Position numbers and translations under genes: made by a program
Notes under the pieces: model-generated
Seen by the model: only the letters and a program-made list of their open reading frames with translations
Told to the model about the DNA's origin: nothing
Databases searched by the model: none
Source: Eremophila alpestris peregrina
Lineage: Eukaryota; Chordata; Aves; Passeriformes; Alaudidae
DNA length: 64,000 nucleotides
Assembly (NCBI GenBank): GCA_009792885.1
Contig: WMCF01000018.1
Coordinates: 8,795,699-8,859,698, forward strand
Direction: 5' to 3'
Shown here: in pieces, positions 36,675-47,200 of the stretch
Position numbering within the stretch: position 1 is the stretch's first letter
Layout of the letters: every line of letters begins with the position of its first letter

Positions 36675-37049
36675 TCCAATGAGGAGTAGCTGAGGGATCT
36701 GTCCAGCCTGGAGAAAAGGACACTTGAGAGGTCTTACCATTCTCTACAACTCCCTGAAAGGAGGTGGTGAGGTGGTCAGGATCAATCTCTTCTCCCATGT
36801 AAAAAGCAAGAAGGCAAGGGGAAATGGCCTCAAGCTGTGCCAGGGAAGATTTAGGCTGGATATAAGGAAAAAATTTCTTCACCAGAAGAGTTGTCAAGTA
36901 TTGAAACAGGCTTGAGGGAAGTGCTGGTGACAAGTCCTGGAGGCCTGCAGATGTGGCTCTCCACATGGTTTAGAGGCAGACTTGGCAATGCTGGGTTGGA
37001 CTTGGGGATCATAAAGATCTTTTCCAACTTCACTGATTCTATGGTTCTG
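36675..37049 (+). mobile_element. CR1 LINE 3' region, 5'-truncated
   Basis: Sense-strand CR1: 'gaggagtagctgagggatct', 'ctacaactccctgaaaggag', 'ggaaatggcctcaagctgtg', 'tttaggctggatataagga' and 'tttcttcacc' follow each other in the consensus order, and the copy ends 'cttttccaacttcactgatt' with 'ctatggttctg', the 3' terminal repeat. About 375 bp is kept: the end of the reverse transcriptase region and the 3' untranslated region. There are small deletions, for example in 'caggcttgagggaagtgctg'. Minus-strand frames over it are not genes. Copies on both strands occur in this window (36.7 and 51.5 kb plus; 3.2, 9.5 and 39.5 kb minus). Confidence 0.9.
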
Positions 37050-38339
37050 CAGGGACACATTATTTATTAATTGCAAGATGAAGTGAGTGATGGTGTTGAT
37101 TAAATTTCCATCAAACACATAGAAAAGGGGACACAGATATTCCCTGAAGTTACTGCCTTGCTGTTAAAAGAAAGGGATTATTTTTTTTTATTTCTTCTTA
37201 CCACGGAATGCATCTGCATTCTGATCACATCACAGATGCATCCTAGATGAGTGAGAGCAGTGCCAGGCTTTGAAAGCATAGGCACTCTCCCACCTTCACT
37301 GCACTTCCTAAAGCTACTAACTTTCATATTTCTTTCACCTTAAGAATTCTCCAAACAACCACCCACACATCTTTATTTTGACTTATCAAGGCAAGAACTT
37401 ATTCAGCCATACCCGACTGAGGGAATTTATCACCTGGCTTAAGGCTGCAATTCAAGACATTCTCAGAACATAAAAACACAGCAATACTTTATTGAACACA
37501 TTTTCCAGCAATCTATGCAAATATATACATTGCCCCTTGGGTTGCTTTTTTTTTTTGTTTGTTTGTTTAATTTTGTTGCAACCAGGCACAGGAAATGATC
37601 ACAGAGGCATCAGTGGCATGAAGAGATACAATGTAATAAATGTGCTGGATCCGAATTGTTCTGATAAGGTTCTGTGTAATAAATACATGATGAAAACCAC
37701 ACCTTGTTAATCACCAAAACATATTCCATTATTGACACCAAGACTTAGACTGGCTTATGGACAGCATGAACCCAGCAGGGTTTGACAAAGCATTGAGAAA
37801 AGAGATCATTAGTTTTTCAGAGCCATAAATCTCACAGATCCAATTTTTAAACCACTGACAAAGTATCTCCATGGAGTGACTAAATTTTTCAGATGGCATA
37901 ATTTCCCAAGGTCTTAGTTGCAAAACTGCAGGAATCATAAAAAGGACCCCAAAATGCCAGTTTATTTTATGATTTATTATTTAACTTGCAGCAAAATTAT
38001 TATCTTCCTGAACTAAAGGACTGCATCTCTGGTCGTGCTGGCAGGTAGAAAATGAACACTATCAATTATTAAATCAAATCAATAGGTTAGAGACCACCTG
38101 GAAAGGGAATTTAACATGGCATGTGTGGGACACCCATCCATCCCAGTGAATGTACCCACCAGCTCCAGCTGAGCTAAAATTAATGGCAGTAACAAGCTCT
38201 AAAAAGTGAAAACAGAAAAGTCAAGGTGTCTCAGACAGCAGGGGGATAGGAAAATGACACTGGGATTTACTCAAGTGACTCTCAAGTGTCTTGAGACTAA
38301 ACCCTCATGGCTGGGGGAAGGATGGAATGTCCCACAAGA
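37050..38339. other. Non-coding AT-rich stretch
   Basis: About 1.3 kb between two CR1 copies. It holds a T-rich run at 37550-37580 and nothing else I can name. Confidence 0.55.
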
Positions 38340-38545
38340 GCCCAGTGTAAACACAGGCAAAGTGATGCACAAAGAAAAAATGGCCTTAAAGTTTACATAG
38401 AGAGTGGTGGGTTTTGAGTAATTAGCACTCAGAGGGGAGAGCTTGGGTTAAAACAAACAGATCTATGAAAATGTCAGCTGGTGCTCAGGATCAGTCAAGG
38501 ATGCAAGTCAAATGCTGCAAGTCATTAGGCAAGAGAGAGAGAACA
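38340..38545 (+). mobile_element. Ancient CR1/L3-type LINE fragment
   Basis: The plus strand reads 'acacaggcaaagtgatgcac' followed by 'agtaattagcactcagagg', 'gagagcttgg' and later 'ctgcaagtcattaggcaag'. This follows the order of old CR1-L/L3-like reverse-transcriptase consensus sequences ('acaggcaaagtgatgcacat', 'ctaaattagctattaccact', 'gagatcttggagtc'). All frames are broken and divergence is high, so the insertion must predate the younger CR1 tails nearby. Limits are approximate and it may extend upstream to about 38200. Confidence 0.55.
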
Positions 38546-39513
38546 AACCAGGAAAAACACCCAGGACAAGGGTCTAAAGAAGGAGGTGTGGAATGCAAAA
38601 GGTGAGCAGCTTTTCTATTCTATCTTCCAATATTATAAACATGCAACATTGCATATAATGCCTAAAAAGAGACATGGATTCAAAAGCTAATAGACAAATT
38701 CATAAAAGAAAAATTAATTTAGGACTGTTAAAAGGATGGAGAGATCTGGCTTATGAAATTGCCGGAGGCTACAAAGATGTACTTGAAAATAACTTAGGAA
38801 ATTTGAAATTCTGTGAATTTCAAGACACTTGGTTAATATTTAAACAACCAAACCATAAAAGACTGTTGTTTTTTAGAGTACTGTTTTAAGAATTTATTAA
38901 TCAGCCACTGAACAGGAAAAACACTGCAATCATAATTTGCAGAGGATCTAGATACAGAAATGTGTTTTGTACTCAACAGCAAAGATAAATACACAGGAGA
39001 CAAGGCTGATTTGAAAACAGCTTGAGAATAGAAGAAAAGGCCAAGTTAATTGGATAAATTTATTTTAATTGCTCATTGATCCAACTCTAGCTATACCATA
39101 ATACAGCATTCTCTTATTTCCTCTTACTTTATTGTGGAAACTCAAGCAGTCTGATGTAGAGTCATGATCATAGAAGGAATAAGTTTTGGGCTGTTTTATT
39201 CCTTCATGAAAAAATTTGTTAGCTAGCTGTATTCTAATGGCTTTAGCCCCTGTCATGCTTTACACTTGAGTTCTGGACTGTCATACCCACAGATAATCCA
39301 GAACTCCATCAAAGTGATCAAAATGTATGACATGGCAGTGTGCTCCTTAAAATGTCAGTTTGCTCTGTTAAATCATCCTTAAGCTCTAACAACTTCTCAG
39401 CAGAAAGCTCTAAAAGTTGTTCATGTTTTGCATGATAACCTTGCTAAATATCACCAGGCTTAGAAATCCAAGAATATCAAGCTGCCAGCAGCACCCTTAT
39501 TTATATGTCCTAG
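38546..39513. other. Non-coding AT-rich stretch
   Basis: The first 350 bases hold a 71-codon open frame (38674-38889) with lysine-rich translation. I cannot match it to any family, and it may be a further decayed part of the LINE in front of it. The rest is plain AT-rich DNA. Confidence 0.45.
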
Positions 39514-40190
39514 AGACAGAATGGTTTGGGTTGGAAGGGACCCTAAAGACCATCTAGTCCAACCCCTCCTGCCATGTGCTGGAACACCTTTTACTATCCC
39601 AGATTGCTCAGAGCCCCATCCAACCCAGCCTTGAACACTTCCAGGGATGGGGCAGCCACAGCTTCTCTGGGCAGCCTGTGCCAGTGCCTCAGCACCTTCT
39701 CAGTAAAGGATTTCTTCCTAATATCCAATCTAAATATAACATTTTTCAATTTAAATCCTTTTCTCCTTGCCCAATCACTCCATGCTCTTGCAAAAAGTCC
39801 CTCTCCAGCTCTCTTGGAGTCCCTTTAGGCACTGGAAGGGGCTCTAAGGTCTCCCCAGAGCCTTCTCCTCTCCAAGCTGAACACTCCCAACTCTCTCAGC
39901 CTTTCATAGCAGAGCTGCTCCAGCCCTCTGAGCACTTTTATGGCCTCCTCTGAGCTTGGTCCAACAAATCCTTGTCCTTTCTATGTTGGGAGCCCCAGGT
40001 GGGACCTTTTGAGAGCAGAGCAGAGGGGCAGAAACCCCTCCCTTGACCAGGCCCAGGACACAAGTGGGTTTGTGGGCTGCAAGCACCCATTGCCTGGTCA
40101 CCCTGAGCTCCTCATCAACCCACAGCCCCAGGCCCCTTCACTCAGGGCTGCTCTCAACCCATTCCCCACCCAAGCTGCATTTGTGCTTCT
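39514..40190 (-). mobile_element. CR1 LINE, longest and clearest copy
   Basis: The plus strand starts 'gaatggtttgggttggaagg' at about 39519 and follows the antisense of the CR1 consensus for about 670 bp: 'atctagtccaacccctcctg', 'cttgaacacttccagggatg', 'tttcttcctaatatccaatc', 'aaaaagtccctctccagctc', 'aggtctccccagagccttct', 'gagagcagagcagaggggca', and last 'gctgctctcaacccattccc'. The element is on the minus strand and 5'-truncated. It includes the 3' untranslated region and the end of the second open reading frame, too damaged to code. Deletions are seen at 'gttgggagccccaggtggga', where the usual 'gagctggacgcagtactcc' is missing. The plus-strand frames of 84, 125 and 90 codons in this region are translations of the antisense and are not genes. 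Confidence 0.95.
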
Positions 40191-41499
40191 TTTCACTTCA
40201 GGATTTTGCTAGATACTGACTCACAACAAAAACTCCTTGTCTGCTACATAAGAGCTTTAGTTCTTTGCCTAAAACTGTCTGGGCAGATGACAACTCTCGA
40301 TCCCTGATTTTGTGTAATGAAAACATTAAAACATTTCCATGGGGAAAACATTTTCAGTTTAGCTCTTTCCCTGCCAACCAAGGAGTAAAATGGGTCCTTT
40401 TCCAGGAAAGTGATCATAGGAGTTACCCATGAAGTTCTCTCTGACTCACCCTCTGATTTACATGTCCCCCAACTCAACACACAACACAGTGAAATATCTT
40501 TTTTAGTTAGAAGGTGGGATAGTTCTTAAATAATCATCCCAAATACTGTTGATAGATAATTCTTGAGTAGGGACAGGTTACCTGATGTTAGAGGATGGTG
40601 TAGAGCAATGTGGGATCACTTGTTTCATTTAAAGAAGCAGAGTTCTTCCAAAAAAATTGGTATTTATCAACTCTTGTTTTGTTAATAAGCCATTCATCTG
40701 CAGGTGTTTAGGAATGCCTCCTTGGCACTTAACCCAAAAGACAGCAAGAGCAGCACTCCTTTCTTTGTGAGAAGCAGCCCTGGCATCCACACCCTTCCCC
40801 TGACTCCTGGGGACATTATTGACAGCACCTACACAGCTCTTGTTTCTGCATCTCTCTTCTATGCCACCACAAAATTCCTCTGAAGAAAGTAAAAAATTCC
40901 AATTTTTGGGCATAGCACATAGCCTGTACTTTCTATAGCAATGAAATCTACAGAAAGACTGCTGAAAATAGCCCAGGGGAATTTCCAGTCCCTTACAGCA
41001 GTTTCCCAACTACCACTGGCAGATGTTTGTCTTCTCTGTTCTGAATTGTTCTCTTCACAAAAAGTTCTGCACATTCTTTCTTAAAGCCATGTGTAATTAT
41101 GAAGTTTCTTCTAAAATCTAATCAACATATTACTGTTGCAAATTAAAATTTCTCAGTAGAAAACTTTATTACAAAAAAAGCCTTTTCATAGCTAAGACAC
41201 TTAAATGTTTTTCTCTTCAGTTTTCTCTTTCTTTCAATTAAACAAATACAGTTTTTCAAATTGCTTTCATGTTCCTCAATCCTTCTGAGTTCATCTGCAC
41301 TCCTTCCAGCTTCCCTAATTTCCCTCCAAGCATTAGGCCTAGCATTCAATTTCAGACTTCTCTGGTACCAAATAGAACTGAATAATTACTTCCCAAAACT
41401 TAAACACAACCATCCATATATCCTGGAATGAGCACCACCATTTCTGCAGTTGCACATTTTGGATCTATATTCAACTGGTCAGCAACCATCTGTAAAAGC
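40191..41499. other. Non-coding stretch, nothing recognised
   Basis: About 1.3 kb of unique sequence. A 126-codon minus-strand frame (40629-41009) overlaps another frame on the same strand and has no family resemblance. I see no RNA gene. Confidence 0.5.
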
Positions 41500-41775
41500 C
41501 ACAAACCCCCATTCCTGCAGGGAGCTGCTTAGCCAGTCATTCCCCATTTTGTACTGGTGTCAAATGACTTTCCTTCCTAACTGCAACACTCAGCATTTGT
41601 TTTTCTTGACTTTTATCTTATTGATTTCACACTGTCACTCACATTCATCATGATCATCTGAAATTCTATGCCTGTCCTCTCTGAGAGTGCTTCAATCACC
41701 AGTTTTGCAAGCTTTAATTGCACTCCTTCCTCCATTCTCCAAAATGCTTACAGAACAAATATGCAGGTACAGTGC
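41500..41775 (-). mobile_element. Ancient CR1/L3-type LINE fragment
   Basis: The plus strand 'gcttagccagtcattcccca' followed by 'ttttgtactggtg', 'actttccttcctaactgca', 'agcatttgt', 'tttatcttattgatttcac' and 'tgatcatctgaaattctatg' follows the antisense of an old CR1-L/L3 3' part ('ccttcctaagtgtagaactt', 'tttcatcttattg', 'gatcattttgaattctaatc'). The element is on the minus strand. Divergence is high, with no coding frame left. Together with the fragment at 38.3 kb and the MIR at 42.6 kb it shows that very old inserts survive here. Confidence 0.65.
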
Positions 41776-42621
41776 ACAAACTCTCCTACTCATATTAAAA
41801 TATCAGCCTTTGAAAAATGACTGCAAGCATGTGGAAATATATAGAAAGATATAATAATTGTAGTAAAAGAAAAACACACACAGAGACATCAAAAAAAATC
41901 CTCAGTTCAGAATTTCAACAATTCAAAGCCACTTTTGCCAGTTCCTGCTTCCAGGGGTACTTGTAAAAGAAACAGCTGAACCTAACCCTTTGTAAGGGTG
42001 CTACAGTGGTCTTTACATGCTGACACACCACTCCCAAGGGAAACTGGCATTTAAACAGGGCAAAAGCCATAAATTCCACATAGACACTAACATTAAGTTG
42101 GAGTCCTGTTCTACCTGCATCAATGCAGAGGAAACAAAATTATCCAGCACAAGCCAATCACCCATACAGACTGAACTATAAGCTTATGTCTAAATTACTC
42201 AAATGTGCTTAAAGAACTGGTAGCCTGTTACTGATGTGCTGACTTCTTTATTTAACACAGGAATATAACTCCTCACTCTTCTCTTCATGTACTGTCAGCT
42301 ATTCACTGAAAGAATTGTTAAGTTCAATGTACACCTATTTGCCAAATTGCTTTGGAAACAATGGGGTTTCACTTCTACAAAAAGTTGTGAAACATGACAT
42401 GACTTTGCAAATATTAATCTTCCATTTCCAAATATTATCATAAGATGAATGTCCTGAGCATTTCTTTAGATTCACTGAGCAGGCTCAAATTCTTCTTCAA
42501 CTTGTCTAATCACAGACACAGATTTCCCTATCAGGTCCACCATTTCACCCATGAAGTGAACACAGCCTACCCATTTAGGGCCCTATCATGAAGCCACAGT
42601 CCCACAGCATCTGGCAGACTG
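41776..42621. other. Non-coding AT-rich stretch
   Basis: About 850 bp of unique sequence. I see no gene, RNA gene or repeat. Confidence 0.55.
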
Positions 42622-42745
42622 ATGCAGTGTTTATCCTCACCACATTCCCAGGAGGTAAGGAATGCTATTGTCCCACTGTAACAGTGAAGAACTGGAAGCC
42701 CAGCAGATGAACAGCTGCCCATCCATGCAGCAGAGCTCAGGATAA
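42622..42745 (-). mobile_element. MIR-type SINE fragment
   Basis: The plus strand reads 'tttatcctcaccacattccc', 'aggaggtaagg', 'tattgtcccactgtaacagt', 'gaagaactggaagcc' and 'gcagcagagctcagg'. This is the antisense of the core and flank of MIR ('atttaatcctcacaacaacc', 'gaggtag', 'tatccccattttacagat', 'gaggaaactgaggc', 'ggcagagctggg'). MIR is a tRNA-derived SINE active early in amniote evolution; in birds only few decayed copies remain. The tRNA-like head with its A and B boxes is not kept, so this piece cannot be transcribed as a SINE. Confidence 0.6.
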
Positions 42746-44248
42746 TGAGTCCCAAAGTTGGTGCATCCTGAGTCTGCTCATGAGCCTCCTGAGAAATGTT
42801 GTTTTGGGTGAGCCATCACTCAAACACAAAGTCCTGTTTCATCAAGCAGGTTTTGCACCACTCTGGCAGCCACCAGCAACACAGGACTTGCAGCTCCCAC
42901 TGGTTGTAGATTCCTCCTGTATTCACAGCTTTACCTGTCAGCACAGTGTGTGCACTGCATGCTCTCAGCTCTTATCTGGGTTAGGGTCACTGGAAAAGTG
43001 TGGCAGGACCTGATTCTGCTAATGCTGCAGATGTTTTCAGGAGTTACTCAAAGAGCAGCAAAAACCCAGCCCACATCCCCAGTGTGATCAAAGAGAATAG
43101 CTCATTTCAAAACATGCCCATGGGTTAAAAAGCCAGTTCGAATAATTAGCTTTTATTTAACATTATTTTCCACCCTGAATATCTCAGTTTGTGTAGTTGC
43201 ATCACAGAAAACCCAGCTCAATGCTAATGCACAGCTCTTCAAACACTGCAGCATCAGTCTGGTGGAATGAGAGAAGTGCAACAGGCAACTTCAGCAGCTG
43301 TCATTTTTCCTAATGAAGAAAGCTCTCCCCAAAATCAGATTTGGCATAAAGAACCTGCAGCAATAATAAGTCACCTGCTGTCCTGCATATTTTTCATCAA
43401 ACTCCATGGCATTGACCAGCTTCACATTTCCACCCCACACAGTGATTGGTGTAAATAATTTTGTCCAAGGGTACCTCATGCACAGAGATATGTCTGTCTA
43501 GGAGGTGTGAATAAGTTAAAGAGTAACCAACTCACAAAAAAACCCAACCAACCAACCAATCAAATGAATAAAAACTACAAAACAAAAGGAATCACATGGG
43601 AACAAAACATTCTATGTCAATATAAGGCAGACAGGACAAATCCAGTCCTGATGTACCCCTGTGCTGCAACAGTGTCTGCAGTTAGATCTGAGTCCAACAC
43701 GTCCTGAAATGGAGAAGTCAGAGAAGCAATAACAGTGCCAATAGTTCCACCTGAGGACAGAGCAGTGAAACACTCATCACACCCAGGCCTGCACAGGAAA
43801 CCCCCAGACTTCTCCTCTCCTTCCCTGCTCCCACAATACTTCAGAACTTCTCTGCCCAGCATCACTCCTGCTGCATCCCCTCCTCCCTGGGACACAGAGC
43901 TCTGCTTGCACCCACCCCCACGAGCAAAACAGAGACTTCCAGCTGCACAAGGAGCTTTTCAGCCTTTCCCCCATGGACACCAGGACATCTTCATCCAGAA
44001 CTACAGGCTGCTCTCGGCCACACCTGGTGTGTCCCTGAGATATCCTGTCATCTCTGCTGCCCTGCAGGTGGCAGGGGTTTGTGAGCTGGCTGGAGCCTGG
44101 CTCTGTAGGGCTGAAATGGTGCCAGGCAAGCACAGCACACTCAGGGCACTGAGTGCCCACCCCAGCCTGCCTACCTGTTTCACTGGGGCTGCCTCCTCCA
44201 CAAAGAAGTCTTCCATTGCTGCAGCTGCTCAGGTCTGTGCGAGGAACC
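42746..44248. other. Non-coding stretch, GC rising to the right
   Basis: The first kilobase is AT-rich unique sequence with a short (CCAA)n run near 43540-43558. From about 43730 GC rises, and 190-codon frames are open on both strands at the same place (43735-44304 plus, 43777-44343 minus), the sign of low stop-codon frequency rather than of a gene. This slope leads to the G-rich block at 44249. Confidence 0.5.
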
Positions 44249-44279
44249 GGGGCAAGGGGCGGGGACGGGGGTGGAGGGG
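44249..44279 (+). promoter_or_regulatory. G-quadruplex motif with GC box
   Basis: Five runs of at least four G lie in 31 bases: 44249-44252, 44256-44259, 44261-44264, 44267-44271 and 44276-44279, with loops of 1-4 bases. This meets the usual quadruplex pattern with four-layer stems. It contains the GC box GGGGCGGGG (44256-44264), the Sp1/KLF consensus, and several CpGs within 40 bases, in a window otherwise poor in CpG. A weak promoter of an unannotated transcript is possible. No TATA box or initiator stands out. Confidence 0.55.
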
Positions 44280-47200
44280 AACCCTGGAAACTGGCACAAC
44301 CTAGATACACTGGGCTGGGCTGGCAGAGCAACCAACGCTTCAAAAAAATTAAAAATCTTAATTAATTACACAGAACCCAGCAAAATTCTGAACAACTGAG
44401 CTGGCTCTGGGGTAGGTGGAGCTTTTTTTTAAGCGCTCATTACTCCAATGAGGTACTTTCAAAGGGTCTTTGCTCTCTGCAAAGAAGCAAGCAAGGATGG
44501 CAGCCATCCTTTGGAGAAGACACACCACCCCAGTCAGCAGCACTCCTTGGCATGAAGCTGAAACAAGACCAGAAGGAGCTTTTTATCAGTAGTGCTACCT
44601 AAAAAGGGGCAGTTGTTCAACCATCCCAGTGCTACAGTGAGGTTTAGAAGAGATTTTGGGAGTGCAAATGTCCCTCTGGAACTATGGCAGGTGGTGGAAG
44701 TGAAACAGAGGCATCCTGCAAGGGCACCCTGAATGTGGACAGGCTTTGCAAAGGCTGAACAAGGGCCACCAGTTATGGCTTCACAGGGGTCAACAGCTTA
44801 GAGTGACTCCAAAGGGAAGAAATTCCTATGGGAATTGCTCAGGCACTGCCTTTTTCCCTGCAAAAACACTGCAGCTGTACCCCTGTGGCTGGGATACATC
44901 TCCATGGCATTACTGGCAAAATTCCCTGCTGATTCCTGAGGGTCAGGATCAGAAAAATCACAGAAAAAAGCAACTCTCTGATGAACACCAAGTCTTGTCA
45001 CAGTAGCTAGAGGTTTTCATAATCCACAAGGAAAGTATTTAAAATTACCTGAACAGTTGTAAAAAGCAGCAGAGGATTCCTGACATAAAAAAAATCTGTT
45101 CCCCAAAGGGCATGGATTTGGAAAAAAAGGTATTAATTGAAAAGTGATGTAGGATGGAGTCATATAACTGATGAAGGGGAAATGCTCTTCAGATCATCAC
45201 AGAAACAAAATGAGTTGGAATCACTCAGCTTTTCACATCACAGCTTCCTCCCTAGCAATCTTACATTTCTTTTCCTGATGCAAGTCAAGAAAACAGACTT
45301 TGAAAGTTCAAGGAACTCCAAGAAACTCTGAAGAAAAATAAAATTCCTTGGAAGCTTTTTTTAAAACTACTACAGTACAATCAGACACCAAAAATGAACA
45401 CTGTTGGGTTCATTGCTAATGAAATGACCTTAAAAATCTACATTTCATTAAACGTGGTGTGCAATAAAATGCCACAGGGGAAACATTATTTTATTTAGTA
45501 ATATCAAAAGCTGTCATTTTCTGCAACAACCTGAGGCTACAGAAAACCATACTCCCATGAATAATTAGCATTTGGCATTAAGAAATGTTTTATCAAGAAA
45601 GCTGCCATAGCTCTAAGTAGCCCAAGCAGAAATGTTGGAGAGTATTAATGAAAAGTTAAGATGACTCTTGGCATTATCTATTAATTTGCCTTTGTAGAGT
45701 TAAAATCAAAACCTTTTTATTGTAGTCAAATTTTGTTTTAGCCCAATTCAGTAAATCACATAAGCAAATTCCCAATTTTAAGGATACAAACCTTTTGGAG
45801 CCACACTGGATGCTTCAAAATCTAATCTGCCCTCCACAGTTTTTAAAGGACAGACTTCACAACATTTTACTATGTGTAAGAAGTTTCACTGCAAAAGCAA
45901 AATTTCATGATCTTTGCTCCTTTTTCACCTGTTTGCAAGTAACAGTTCCTTTCTATTTCCCTGAGCTGGGGCCAGAAAAGAAGAATATCATTAATAGCAC
46001 ATTACCTGACAGCATTTCTAAAGGACTTAGCACAGGAAATTATCAGTTTCCCTGCAATAACTCTGCACAATTTCACTTCCATGACCTGGCACTCGGGGGT
46101 AAATGTAAGGTAAGCTGAGTTAATCAAGCCTGGGCTGATTGAATGATGCTTGGAGCAAAAGGGAACAAGCTGCCTCACAGAGCTGATGGTGGAGCAGGAC
46201 AGGTTCATACCAACCACCCTGGATCAGCTGCCCTGAGGCAAACCCTGCAGTGCAGTGACAGGCTCACATGGCAAAGCTTCACCAATCAGCAAGGTCAATA
46301 CATCCATCAACTGTAAAGGATGTTTAAAGTCATTTAGCCAGAAATACTGATGGTTGCAGTTCTTCTCTGAATCTGAGTTCTGTTTGAATTAAGCAATCCA
46401 TTAGTCCTCACCAAACAGGAGTTCATTACAAAATTCTTGGCAATTTTTTCAACTAGCAGACTGCACCTACTTTGGAACTCTTTCCCTACCTTCAGTTTTC
46501 TTTACTCTGCTCTATTTAACTCTCTTTCAAGCAGATCAGAGTCTTGTCACAATAGAGCCCAGAACTTCCACTTCAACAAACAAATATTTCAAACTCACTC
46601 AACTTAGAGAGACATATTTTTCCTTCTCTTATGCAACATCAGAAAATCTCCTGATCCTCCTCATTGTGCCCAACACTTTTTGAAACATGGGCACTTTTCA
46701 CACATGTCATTTTTAATTAGCAATCCCATCAGAATCAGTCAAAATCTGTAATTTCCTTCTTACTGAAGTGTCAGATATATTTTTGAACACATTAATGTAC
46801 AGGGAGCTTGTTCTTCACTTGATATCCCTCAATGGCACCAAGTCTTTTTCTTCACAGGCATCACCTCCCTCACCCTTCAAATATGACCCATATTTTTTTG
46901 GTGTCATCTGACTTGAAATAGATGGGGTTTGTGTTCTTCCAACAGACCCAACCCATCGTGCCTCTGTCACATCTTTAGTGGTGACATAAATGTCAGTGTG
47001 ACACTATCACAGAGCCTGCTCTGCCACTGCCTCTTGCATTCTTATGGGTGAATGACACAAGTTTTGGGAGGGTGGGCCACGAACCAGCTCGTGCAGGACT
47101 GAGCACATTCACTCTGTGATGGTTCTTCATGTACAATTACACTGTCATGAAGTTATTGGCCAGATAACAACATAACCTGTCTGCACATGTTGAAAATGTT

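Noticed and set aside
43735..44343. About 190-codon frames open on both strands at once
   Set aside because: Open on both strands because stop codons are rare in this GC-richer piece; translations are low-complexity and match nothing.
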